Origin: Cavenderia fasciculata
Lineage: Eukaryota; Evosea; Eumycetozoa; Acytosteliales; Cavenderiaceae
Reading direction: 5' to 3'
NCBI RefSeq assembly: GCF_000203815.1
Contig: NW_004457708.1
Span: forward strand, 992,001-1,056,000
Length of the DNA: 64,000 bases
A program made the position numbers and the translations under genes. Positions 34,301-45,243 of this stretch are shown here, piece by piece (position 1 is the stretch's first letter; each line of letters begins with the position of its first letter). The notes beneath the pieces were generated by a model, which worked only from the letters and a program-made list of their open reading frames with translations, had not been told where the DNA came from and did not search any database.

Positions 34301-37300
34301 TTGATGTGGAGTGACAAGACCAAACCAAATACTGTGACGTTTAGAACACCCGACTTTACTCTGTCACCCACCACTACTCGTGGGTCTGCTCCCGAGGACA
34401 ATGTGACGGCTGTCTATATCGACGACCAGCAAAATGGAGCACTCATCAACATCACCATGATGGCCATTGGAAATTATGTATGGTATGACACTAATAGCGA
34501 CGGTATCGCCGACATGCTCACCGAACCACCTGCTGTAAACATCCTGCTCCTCATTATGTATGAATCAATCTTGTTTGCGTACGCCAAGACCGATGCCAAT
34601 GGTATCTACTACTTTGACGGACTTCCACCTGGAACCTTTTCCATTCTACTCGGTGACAGTGGTGCACAGGCCGAGTCGACCATCCCCAACGCTGGCGACG
34701 GTACCAATGACAGTAAAATGATTAATGGCACCATCCCCCTTATTGCCCTCAACCCCTACGACACTCAAAACTATGTGCCGGTCGACCCCGCGATCGATGG
34801 TAACTTGGTGGCCAAGCTAGTCAACCGAAACGAAGACATTGGACTTGTCAAATACACAGTCTTTGCAGTTGGTACCTATGTATGGTTAGACGACAATAGA
34901 AACGGTATCAAAGACGATGGTGAAAAAAATCTCCCACCAGGTGTCGAAATTGAACTCTTTGTCTCTGACAATATGAGTAGAGTCATTAAACCAGCAGTTG
35001 ACCTTCACAACAATGTAATCAAGGCTGTCACTGGAGAAGATGGGACATACTATATCGACAATTTAATGACTGGTGATTATATTGCCATTTTCTCAAATAT
35101 CCCCAAAGACATGGTCTACACTAAAATGGGCTTTTCCAACAAGGCCGCTCAGAATGGGTACACTGCCAAGTTTACAGTCACCCTCGCAACGACCGTCCCA
35201 GTCAATGCAAGTATGCCCAAACTGACAGCGACGCGGTGCATGTGTGAGATCAATGCCGGTGTCATGACATACACGTTGATTCAACCAACTGCTATCTCTG
35301 GCTATGTCTACTTTGACCTCAACGATAATGGTGTAAAGGATTTGGGTGAACCGCCCGTTCCAGACACTACATTTGTTCAGTTGATCGATTCTAATGGTTC
35401 TCCAGCCATTGATTTCCTCGGTCGACCTTTTTTGGCCGTCGTCACAGATGCAAATGGTTACTATGTATTTGATAATGTTCAACCTGGTAAATACTCTATT
35501 TTGTTTACAGACACTCCGTCTGGTTACATCTTTAAATATCCAACTTCAATCAGTACACTAGAAGTATCTACACTGATTGCTGATATCTCTGAAAACAATA
35601 CACTCATTCAACCAACCATCAAGGAAGATCAAGCACCCCTCTCTGTACTCATTCTGCGTCAACAAAATGCTGATGTTGTTAAACAACCAACATTTGCAGT
35701 TGGTAGTCAAGTCATTGTCGATCCACTTGGCACGGTACTCACGTATGATGGTAGTGGTGTCACTGTTACACTGACTGTACACGGTCAACCAGCACTCGAT
35801 ATTTTTGGCAAGGAAATCCCCTCGGTCGTCACCAATTCAACAGGATACTATTATTTTGACAATCTACCACAATCTGATGGGTATCGTGTTACCTTTGACA
35901 ATTTGGATGATTCTTGGGTCTACAGTTTACTCAGATCCGCCAGTATCGACCAAGCACTCAGTCGAAACGTCACACTTGAAGCATTTGGTCTTGCCCCACA
36001 AATTGCCAATATTGAACCAACCAACAAAGACTTGTTCCCAGACATTCTCGCCGAAAAGATGAACAACAAACAAAATGTAGTCGTTTCTCCATTGATTCTT
36101 GGTATTGGAGACAAAACATTTGAAGATTTGTTGCGTCCAGCCGACGGTCTACAAACTCTATCTATTGCCAACATGAGAGGAGTAGAGGTGACATTGGGTG
36201 ACAAGAACAAGCAGCCCGTCGCCGATGCCTATGGAAAGGTTGTAGACCCACAAATTACAGGTGATGTTGGAGACTATACATTCTTTGGATTGTTGCCAGG
36301 TACATACTATGTCCACTTTGACTTGCCCGATGGATATATATTTGTACCTTCAAGACAAAGTGGTTTGGTCATGCCAGGTACTAGTATCGACTCTGATGCC
36401 AATCCAGATGGTTGGAGTAATTTGGTTGACCTCGTCATCAACTTTGCCAGTATCGATACACGTTTTAAAGTTGCACCATCACTTGAAGACAAGGGAACGA
36501 TTGCAATTGACTTTACCATTGATGCTGGGTATGTCCGTACATCTGCCACCGATGGTTTCATTACTGGTCATTCTTTTATCGATTATAATATGAATGGTAT
36601 TAAAGACAAGACTGACAAGTATACCGGAGGTATTACAGTCACAATTTATGATGGACCTGTTCGTGTTGCATCACAGGTGACAGCAATAGACGGTACCTAT
36701 CTATTTAATAATCTTGTAGTTGGAAACACATACCAAGTAGTCTTTACCGATGTACCAAATGGATACAACCCAACTATTGCAAGTGGTAGTGGTATGGTTG
36801 GATCAGACGTTCAATATCCAACCGCATCTGCATCGGAAATTAACTTTGGTATCGTTAATAATTTCGAGTATTGTCAGGATGACCCAGTCATTGGTATTTC
36901 TTGTTTTGTCTCTGATCCTGCCAACAACCCAATGACACAAGCTGCCGAGCCCGTCTTTGTCACCTTTCCCTACATTGCCAGAACCACACCTCAAGGCAAC
37001 TTTTTCTTTAACGGTACACAGAGAATGGCTCGTTATGACGATATAAATACTATCTATGGTGTTGCATACGATCGACGTGACCAAGTTTGGTTCTTGACTC
37101 CATTCCAAAAATTCAGAACAAAGGTTAGATCGTCGGGAAGTATTTATCGTGTCGCTGGACCAGGCAACTTTACCGAATACATCAATATCAATCTTATCAT
37201 CAAGGATGCCTATAATGTCAATGGTACCGATGGTTCAAACAAGTATGTCTATGAAAGTATGTTTGGAGATATTGATATTGCCGGAGACTATATCTACACG

Positions 37301-38584
37301 ACCGTCCTCAACAAACGAAGTGTCCTCAAGATCCCACTCAGAACAACACCTACCCTTGCCAACATTGAAATCAAGTCTCCACCCAACCCATGCGTTAGAA
37401 GACGTGATTGGAATATCTTTGGTCTTGGTTATGACGGTGTTCACATGCATGTAGGTGGTATTTGTTCGGGTAAAACACGTCAAAACTTTACCGATCTCGA
37501 AGCCTATGTGTATCGTCTAGAAGACGATGGTTCATTTACCAATATTCTCACAATCAATATGTCCTATCCAAGAGGAACGATTCAATGTCAATTGTTTTAC
37601 AACTTTACAACCAAGTCGTATTTCTGTCCTATTCCAGTCCCATCGGACGGTCAGTCGACTTGGAATCTGAACGCATCGGCAGTTTGGGAACCATGGCCAT
37701 GGATTGAAAATATCAATGAAGTATTTGCTCCACATGGTGCTCTATCTGATATTGTCTTTATAGGCTACCAAGGAGACATGGTACTTGGTTTCAAAGATCG
37801 TGATGGTGATGCTGGTCTGGTCGTACCAGCAGGTGACCAGTTGTACGCGTGTAAAGATCCGAATACCGGTAAATATGTCTTGGAAAGCGGTGGCAATTGT
37901 GGCAACTTTATAGGTGCGCATAGGGGCGCCACGGGTGTACGAGGGTCTGCAGAAGGACCTGGAGGAGGAGAGTTTTTCGACGACAATTTCAGAGACACCT
38001 CCAACAAGTGGGTTCACGACGAGACTGCATTTGGAAACATGGTTCATCTGCCTGGATCCGGTGAGGTTGTGGGTAGTGCCTACGATCTCTATTCAGTGCA
38101 AGAAGGTGTTGTACATCATTACAGTACGACCACTGGTAAAAGAAACTATTCATTTAAACTGATCGATACCAATGCCATTTCCAATCAATTTGGCAAACTC
38201 AATTCTCTTGGAGACATGGACTTGAATTGTAATGAAGCACCCATTCAAGTAGGTGACTTGGTATGGGAGGATTTAGACCGAAACGGAGTACAATCTAGTA
38301 CTGAACCGGGTGTACCCAACCTCACCATCTCCATCACCGACGACATGACCAAAGAAATATTCACCACCTCTACCAATGCCAAAGGATTCTACTCTTTTAC
38401 TCAACTCAAAGCAGAAACCAGTTACACCATCCTCTTTACCATCCCTGGTGGTTACGTTGCCACCACTACTACTCCCACCGGAATTACTACATCTAAACCA
38501 AACTCTACCGGTTCCTTTACCTTTAGAACTGGTCTACCAGGAAAAGCAATCCCAAATATTGATTTTGGTATTCATAAAATTTAA
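28354..38584 (+). CDS. Colossin-type giant secreted protein with SdrD/Cna-B-like repeats
   Basis: Three exons, 28354-28734, 28805-29008 and 29096-38584 (phase 0), give 3,357 residues. A hydrophobic segment (about 25-45, MIYTIVCLLLALLTVSSSS) after a basic stretch is a signal peptide or anchor. Residues about 240-465 form a Trp/Gly-rich beta domain. Then follow about 15 repeats of the SdrD B/Cna-B prealbumin-like fold, beginning near residues 597, 853, 982, 1285, 1435, 1576, 1697, 1849, 1982, 2115, 2259, 2393, 2529, 2680 and 3245. Typical forms are YAVGHFVWYDANDDGIYD and TDANGYYVFDNV. Repeats 6, 12 and 13 are degenerate in the Asp-rich loop. A Thr-Pro stalk (about 736-846) separates repeats 1 and 2. 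Residues about 2,783-3,243 are a non-repeat, propeller-like domain before the last repeat. Colossins of Dictyostelium share this repeat. The repeats are probably calcium-binding spacers of a surface or matrix protein. No C-terminal anchor is seen. Confidence 0.85.
30735..30838 (+). repeat. Thr-Pro coding minisatellite (ACTCCAACTCCT units)
   Basis: About eight tandem copies of a 12-base unit, ACTCCAACTCCT, encode an uninterrupted Thr-Pro run inside the colossin-type gene. The tract is in frame, so copy-number changes of whole units only alter stalk length. Thr-Ser-rich sequence continues to about 31,050. Confidence 0.9.
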
Positions 38585-38643
38585 AACTATCAATAATATA
38601 TAAAACACATACCGACAATAAATTAAAATAATTTTTAAATTCA

Positions 38644-39969
38644 TCAATTTATTTGTTTGTTTGTGTTTTTTTTAAAAAATATATATTTGTTATAATAATC
38701 TGAAATAAAATAACCAATATAATTAATTGATGATGATTGCTCAAGATGAATGGAAAAGGTTGGTGGTTCAGTCATTAAATTTGATCTTTGTCCATGTTCC
38801 AATGTTGCAATGATTTTTTCGAGTGATGATTTGGGTGAAATATCAGACCAACATTCTAAAGCAAAATCGATTGGATTTGAATCTATATCTGGATCTGATG
38901 CACGATGATTGTATTTAAGGGTTTTAATATGTAGATTATGATTAATAATGGATAATAAACCAGTATTTGATATACGTGGTCTCATTGGATACCATGAAAC
39001 AATTTTAGTTACTGTTGATGGAATAATGTTTGTTGGATCACCACCAGGTAATAGAATAATTCCCATGTATAATGTTTGGAGTTTAGGAAATTGAAATATT
39101 TGTGTGGCTGCACCCAATAGTAATGCCTTGTTTTCTAAATCAAAAGAAATGGTTTCTAGGTTGTTTTTGATATGAATTGGTAAATGTTGATACATCCAAA
39201 TGTTTGGTTTTGATAATATCAATTTACGTAGACTTTTCATACTATCGAATCGATTAGTTACTGATATAGGATCCAATTGACTAAAATCCAATTCTATACT
39301 TGACAAGCTTAAAGATACAAGTGATGTAAAACTAAATAATCGGTCTAGGTTTACAAGATGATATTTTAATTTGGCAAGTAAGAGATGTGTGATTTGGTTT
39401 GGAGTGGGATGTTCTGTATCCAAAAATGTTATGAACCCTTGATATTTCTTGATTGATGGTAATACCTCGGCTGTAACTCGTTTAAAGATGATTGATTCTA
39501 ATCCTTCTGAGAATAATTGAGTGTTGGTTGACAATGATGATGCGTTTCGCAAGAGTGAATCGGTTCCTTGAAGTGATGGTTTCCTAACAAGTTTACATTC
39601 AGACATGGCAAAAGTGATTGGGAATGAATGAGGTCTAGTCTTTATATGATTGAAAATCTTTTTGTTGATAAATGCTAGTTGCAACTGTTTGTATCTTGTT
39701 TCTAGATTGTTCCTGTATGATTTACAATTGTATTCATCGTGATGTTTACATTGACTAGTAGTTGTAGTAGTAGTAGTAGAAGGAGAGACTGTTTGATCTT
39801 GTTGATTGTTGTTGGTTTGTTCTAGTCTTTCACTTTTACATGAACAAAATGCTGCATTGTCATATCCTATCCAACATATTCTTAGGATATAATATATTAG
39901 ATAATCTGATAATATTATTATCTTTGGCATGTCTTGAAGTAAATAGAACTGATTAAGCATAAAAACCAC
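38644..39969 (-). CDS. LRR-like (F-box family-like) protein, unknown
   Basis: Single exon, 441 residues from the first ATG. A second ATG 13 codons in (39,930) gives MPKIIILSDYLIYYILRICW, which looks like the start of a degenerate F-box and may be the true start. Cys-rich and Thr-rich spacers follow (about 40-75). From about residue 190 irregular LRR units are visible: TSLVSLSLSSIELDFSQLDP, MKSLRKLILSKPN and NLETISFDLENKALLL. The pattern fits dictyostelid F-box/LRR proteins, presumed ubiquitin-ligase adaptors. It converges with the colossin-type gene (59 bases between stops). No breaks seen. Confidence 0.55.
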   Translation of the reverse strand: MVFMLNQFYLLQDMPKIIILSDYLIYYILRICWIGYDNAAFCSCKSERLEQTNNNQQDQTVSPSTTTTTTTSQCKHHDEYNCKSYRNNLETRYKQLQLAFINKKIFNHIKTRPHSFPITFAMSECKLVRKPSLQGTDSLLRNASSLSTNTQLFSEGLESIIFKRVTAEVLPSIKKYQGFITFLDTEHPTPNQITHLLLAKLKYHLVNLDRLFSFTSLVSLSLSSIELDFSQLDPISVTNRFDSMKSLRKLILSKPNIWMYQHLPIHIKNNLETISFDLENKALLLGAATQIFQFPKLQTLYMGIILLPGGDPTNIIPSTVTKIVSWYPMRPRISNTGLLSIINHNLHIKTLKYNHRASDPDIDSNPIDFALECWSDISPKSSLEKIIATLEHGQRSNLMTEPPTFSIHLEQSSSINYIGYFISDYYNKYIFFKKNTNKQIN

Positions 39970-40172
39970 TCAAATGGGTATCTTTGAAAACAAGATTTTT
40001 TTAAGAAAATTGAAAAAATCGGGCAGAAACCAGAACAATATCTAAACTGAAATATCATTAAATAATTGATGGTATTACTCTTTTCAAGTTTAAAAATAGA
40101 AAACGTTTTTTTTAATAAATCTGGACTCTAGTCGTCTGACAATAGAGTAATTATGGTTTATTTGTTTTAATT

Positions 40173-40571
40173 TTAATTTAAAATAGATAGAGGTTCTGTA
40201 GTTAGGGGGCACAAAACACTGGGGGTATAAAAGGAACAAAAATCAATTTGGTGACATGAATTGGAAAAACAGTTTTTTTTTATAAGCATCTCATTTCGTG
40301 GCATCCACCTGTAGGGTGGAGCACTACTCTTTCGATTGCGAAGTTTTATTGATTGAAGTCTTTGTTTGACCAGCAATGGGAACTGAGTTTCCAAAGAAGA
40401 AACAAGTCCAATCTGTTTTTTGGGGTGCCAAATGTCTGTTCTATTTCCATCCAAGCAAAAATGGCAAGTCTTGGTGGGAGCTATTAGTTCTATTTGTTCA
40501 TCAATACGACGGGAAGCTTCTTTACCTGTTGAATCGAAGGGGTCTGAACGGTTCTGTGAGTTACGATCCAT
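40173..40571 (-). other. Orphan open frame of 132 codons, unassigned
   Basis: An ATG-initiated frame without introns encodes a basic protein with a CHFC..H cluster (TCHFCLDGNRTDIWHPKK), less AT-biased than its surroundings. It lies about 700 bases upstream of the tRNA gene. It matches no host family I know. It could be a small gene, or debris of a mobile element, since such elements gather near tRNA genes in these amoebae. The surrounding 39,970-41,262 shows nothing else supportable, apart from AT-rich sequence and a purine/pyrimidine-rich stretch near 40,900. Confidence 0.25.
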
Positions 40572-41262
40572 AGTTCTTTTGTCAGATTAGTGACCAGATC
40601 GTGACTGTTGGAGGGAGTGCCCAGTGTCACCATCCATATGTATGTGTGTGTCGAATAATGGTTGGTGGTTGTGTCTACACCATGATTATCTATCTTATAT
40701 CGTTCTGTTGTTCGTATTGTTATGTTGTTGATTGATGTTTTGATGAGATGTTGATGATGTTCATTTCCAATTGTAATAGTAATGTGAATACTGTTTTCAA
40801 ACTGTATTGACTTGTTGTAATGATAATTAAATGCCACCTATTAATTATAATTCCTATTGTTTCGATACTGTTTTACTATTGTATTGTGTTGATTAGAGAA
40901 GGAGATGGAGGAAGGAGCGAGATATTTTTTTTTGTTATTTTTTTTCTTGTTGGTGATCTTTGATATAGGCAGTGGTTGTGCTCGCTCGCGCCCCTTATTT
41001 ATAATAATGATAATGATATAAATAATTGAACAAGGGGGCACACTAGGGCAATTAGTTGTGGCTTTTAGTGAGTGTGAAAAGAAATAGTAATGTTGATAAA
41101 AGATAGTTGAAGATAGTTGATGATTGAGTGAAGTTCTATAGTACTCTATACGTAATTCTCTGTTTCTATCTCTTTTTCTCTATTACAGAAAAATTCCAAA
41201 CTCCTTTGGAAAAACAGCGTATAAATACGCCAAAAAACATATTCAAAAATACAATAGTCAAT

Positions 41263-41335
41263 GGATGTTTAGCTCAGTTGGAAGAGCGATTGGCTACGAA
41301 CCAATAGGTCGCAGGTTCAACCCCTGCATCATTCA
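41263..41335 (+). tRNA. tRNA-Arg (anticodon ACG)
   Basis: The cloverleaf is complete: D-arm GCTC/GAGC, anticodon stem ATTGG/CCAAT with loop CTACGAA (anticodon ACG), five-base variable loop and T-arm GCAGG TTCAACC CCTGC. The acceptor stem GGATGTT/ATCATTC pairs with one G-T and one T-T mismatch at the sixth pair; base 41,335 (A) is the discriminator. Internal A box TAGCTCAGTTGG and B box GGTTCAACC are canonical. There is no intron and no encoded CCA. It reads ACG (inosine-modified in vivo to decode CGU/CGC/CGA). Confidence 0.88.
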
Positions 41336-41339
41336 CAAC

Positions 41340-41353
41340 TTTTTGATTTTTTT
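41340..41353 (+). terminator. RNA polymerase III terminator of the tRNA gene
   Basis: Runs of five and then seven T start five bases after the tRNA 3' end, as expected for a Pol III stop. Confidence 0.75.
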
Positions 41354-41362
41354 ATCACTTTT

Positions 41363-41680
41363 CTTGTTCTACACACCCGTGGCTATCTTTCTAACCTAGT
41401 TTCATCAATTTCCATTGAAACCATACAAGAAAAAACCATGAAAAGGTTGGCACATGATTTTTTTTGTTACATATTTTTTTTCCGCCAAAAAAAATCAATA
41501 TGGCACATAATCTCTCACAAATTTATATGAGTTTTGCGAAAAACCCAGCGCAGTTGTTTTGACTTCTCACATTTACCAGTTTCTTTGCTCCCATTCCCTA
41601 TATATCCTTGTTCTCTGTACACTTGGTTATCTTTTCAATCTAGTTTCATTCATTCCGTTGAATCCTCATAGGGAAAACAT
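41363..41680. repeat. Diverged direct repeat downstream of the tRNA gene
   Basis: About 75 bases from 41,363 (CTTGTTCT, then GGCTATCTTTCTAACCTAGT, then TTTCATC) reappear with roughly 70% similarity from about 41,607 (CTTGTTCT, then GGTTATCTTTTCAATCTAGT, then TTTCATT). The units are about 245 bases apart. No open frame or target duplication is obvious. The pair may be old debris of an element inserted near the tRNA gene, or a local duplication. Confidence 0.45.
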
Positions 41681-42877
41681 ATAAAAGTAGTAGCAATTTT
41701 TTATTTTTTTGTTTTTTTCCCATCCTATCTCTCATATCCCTTGCAATCCATGTATATAGTTGTTGGATCAAATTTATCGACATTGTAGGAAGAATAGCTC
41801 GATTGACCAAGTAGTTGCAATGTCAAAAGATCTTATAGATATGACAGGTTGACTACAACAATCGAGATTGACTTCCAAGTTGTTGGTGTTATCGACCATA
41901 ATAATTCTGATTGTCTTAAGTTTTCTTAAATTTTAACGTATATATACGTTGCAACGTATCATACACCGTGTTGGTGGGATTGATTGATCTATTATTTATA
42001 AACTCTTATTTGTTGTCATTGTACGAATAACGAGTGCGCAGATGATAGTCCAAAGAAATAGATATACACACTTTTTTTTTTTAATTTATATCTTATCTTT
42101 CCCTCATTAAATTTTTTCGTTCAAGAGTGAACCTGTCTCTCTCTCACTTTATTTGTTTTAAACACCAATGCACAAAAATGAATGAATGAATACCATCTTT
42201 AATCGATCGAGCAACATATTGGTTCTCACAACGCACACACACACTTTTAAACCATCAAATTGTTTTGATTGATGTGTGTGTGTGGTGTGGGAATTGGTTG
42301 ATATGGATGGTTTGGTTTACCAATAGCAAGGATCAGATTAGAATCACACCTTGTTTGCTCAACACCCACACACATACACACTCGATCAAACAATCACAAT
42401 CAGACTTTTTAAAATGACAGTGTTGCACCATCGATCCGATTCGATACAATCAATAGGTTGGAATGAAAGAAAGTGATTTCGGGGGGTAACCCAACCCTCA
42501 ATGTACCAAGGTAGGTTGGTCATTTGTCAAGAACTATTCAGTCATCAACCCCCAAAATCTAAATGGTCTCTCACTCTCTCTATCTCTCTCTTTTGTCACT
42601 TTATAATATTCGTGGGTTATATATATACAAGTAAAAGGAAAGGAAAGGAGACGCCTTCAAAGTAAAGGTACAGGTGGTTGTGAATTGTTTTGAAACAATT
42701 TATATTACCTCTTCTTCTTCTTCTTCTTCTTCTTCTTCATCATCTTTGTTCATTCATTTGTTCATTACTGTTTACACTATTGCTAGCAGTGTTTATTGTC
42801 AATACCATTTATACTGTTGTTGTGTTGTGGAAATCTATATTATATATTTAATTTTTTTTTAAAACAAAGATAGAATA
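41681..42877. other. Intergenic, simple repeats only
   Basis: About 1.2 kb with no supported gene. Notable are GT/CA-rich stretches (42,230-42,390), CT-rich stretches (42,560-42,595) and a (CTT)9 tract at 42,711-42,738. The last 150 bases probably form the leader of the next gene. Confidence 0.5.
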
Positions 42878-43821
42878 ATGAAATCATCATCATCAATAAT
42901 AATAAGATTATTATTTTTATTTATATTTATATTTGGACAAATATGTAGTATTAATGGAATGGATGATGGATGGTGGTCATCTAGTTCAGAGGGACCACAG
43001 TGTGCAGAGGATTGTACGGTACCGCCTAGTAGCTGGGTACCATCGGCACCGTGTATGCAGTGGGGTTGCAATGGCACGACGGGACAGTGTGGCCAAGTAT
43101 CCATGTGTCCAACCATCTTGGGATGCTATGATGCCGAATGCACAATGGAAGGATGTCGGTACAACGTATCAACCTGCTACTCTTGCGAAAACCAAATGAT
43201 GACCGATGGAGGAGACTGCTACGAAAGACTTTGTAATACCACCGATGTCTTGGTCATCAACAAGTGTGCATCACCCGATCCATGTCAATACAGTTCATGT
43301 AACGAGGCCACCAAAAAATGTCAGCTTTCAGTCCCACTATGTCAACCCTCTACAACAGACCATTGCACATTACACCAATGTGATGCCACCCAACGAAAAT
43401 GTACTCAAAAAGAGAATACTTGTGATCAACAAAATCAATCAAATTTAAATTCAAATTGGTAAATATTAATATTTCAAAAAAAAAATAATATTAATAATAA
43501 TATTAATCTTATTTGTTATATTTTAGTACACAATTTAAATGTATAAATGAAGAAGGAGGATGTGTAGAGAGTGATATTGAACCATTCCCAGAGCACTGTG
43601 TAGCAAGTGTGCCAACCAAACCACTTGGACCAGGAGTAGTGGCAGGTATAGTGATTGGCGCGGTTGCATTGGTTGCAGTGGCCGGTGTAGCTGTTTTTAA
43701 AGCCGTCAATAGTGTCTCCCAAGCACAGTCCATCTCCAACACCAAAATGAATGGTGCTAATAATAACCCATTATTCCAACCTAATCCAGCTGGAGCTAAT
43801 CCTCTTTATACAGAACCCTAA
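42878..43821 (+). CDS. CTDC-type cysteine-rich type I membrane protein with NPLF/NPLY tail
   Basis: Two exons, 42878-43458 and 43527-43821 (phase 2), give 291 residues. A signal peptide (hydrophobic residues about 6-24) is followed by an ectodomain of Cys-rich units spaced like the dictyostelid CTDC repeat, for example CMQWGCNGTTGQCGQVSMC, CQYSSCNEATKKCQLSVPLC and CTLHQCDATQRKC. A single membrane helix (about 230-252) contains a GxxxG-like GIVIGAVALVAVAG. The short cytosolic tail ends NNPLFQPNPAGANPLYTEP, with two NPx(F/Y) motifs. CTDC repeats occur in dictyostelid extracellular proteins. The combination of small-residue helix and NPxY tail recalls the integrin-beta-like Sib adhesion proteins, but the VWA domain of those is absent. 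Likely a surface receptor or adhesion protein; the ligand is unknown. Confidence 0.75.
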
Positions 43822-45243
43822 AAAAACAAAATATTAACTTAATCATAAATAATAATAATAATAATGTAATGATGACTCACCAACTAGATAGAACTGGGGA
43901 ATAATATATTTATTTATTCTAGAAAGAAAAAGAATAAATTTTGTAAATTTTTTTTTATCGATTTTTGCATTCTTCTTCTTTTTTTTTTTTGGTTCCTGAA
44001 TGATTCATTCAATCATTCACAAACTACCCAAATCGAGAGGGAAATCGAGAAAAGTAAAAAATGAGATATTTTTGTAATTACAAAAATGATGGGAAATTAA
44101 GGACACCCCCCCAAAAAGTAGGCAGATTTACTTCTTTTTTTCATAACCCCTCATTTTGGGAATGCAATGATGATGAAAATGAATTTAGTAAAGGGAGTGG
44201 GATTCCAAAGTGTTAGCTTACACTACTTTAACTATTTAATTGGGACAAAAGTAGGGTACTCTTTGCATTATCATTCATTCACAAACTAGTTATAATCCCA
44301 TTTGTAAGAATATATAAATAATAATAACACCAACCACCTTTTTTATCTGTGTGTATGTATAAATAACACCACCATTCAATTTAAAGGTTAAGAAAGCGGG
44401 AAATTTCCAACAACCACAATGTAATATTTTTTTAATCTGTCCAATCTACATTTGCATTCATTATCACTCTGTCACACATGTAAATACACAAGCAAGTCAT
44501 AGTGTGTGGATTTATATATATAAATATAGTATGCAATTTTGTAGATAAAAAATATTAAATAGATTTAATATTATTATTCAAATTTGTATTCGAACCGAAT
44601 CGTCCTTGTTGTTGTTGTTGACAGACAACCTGGTTTGTTGTGAACAGTCCCTTTCAATTTTACTTTTATCTCTATTTCTCTATTTTGTACAAAATATCAT
44701 TAAATGCAACCAACTTGAACAAAGGAACAACTTTTATCATTATCATTTATCATTCATTCATTTCTTTTATATACTCAAAATTAACAACAACAACAAACTT
44801 TATACATAGAACACAATTTTGTTCATTCGTCTTCGTCGTCGTCGTCTTCTTTGTCGTCGTTTTACCATCTATATTATATTATTAATCACTACAAACTAGC
44901 TAGCTAACAAAGCAAATAGGTATTTAGTTTTATTTAAAAAAAACATTCTTCTATAAATCAAATTAGGAAAACGTTATAATAATACTTTTTCATTTCATTC
45001 CTTGCACAATCCTTTTCCCAAAATACTATTTTCTCTTTTAAAAACTATTTTTTCAAACTAATCCCAAATTTACTCTTTTTTTTTTTAAATAATAATAATA
45101 TCACAAACAGAAACCTTTATAAACCCTAAATTAGAAACATTCAATTTACAAATTAATTTTAAAACAAACCAAACCAAACAAACAAAATACCATTTTATTT
45201 ATTTTACATATATTATATACATTTATAAATACCAAAGTAAAAA
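43822..45243. other. Long AT-rich intergenic region, no gene seen
   Basis: About 1.4 kb. It holds A/T runs, an ACACCCCCCC stretch at 44,102, repeated ATTCATTCA motifs, and GTTGTTGTT and CGTCGTCGTCGTC stretches (44,608-44,622, 44,830-44,845). Short frames here are low in complexity and have no family match. The region probably contains the 3' end of the CTDC gene and the promoter of the next gene. Confidence 0.5.

Noticed and set aside
29313-38603. Many open frames of 60-180 codons on both strands within the colossin-type gene
   Set aside because: All lie inside the continuous 9.5-kb exon in other frames; the repeated Asp/Gly/Tyr codons of the real frame create them.
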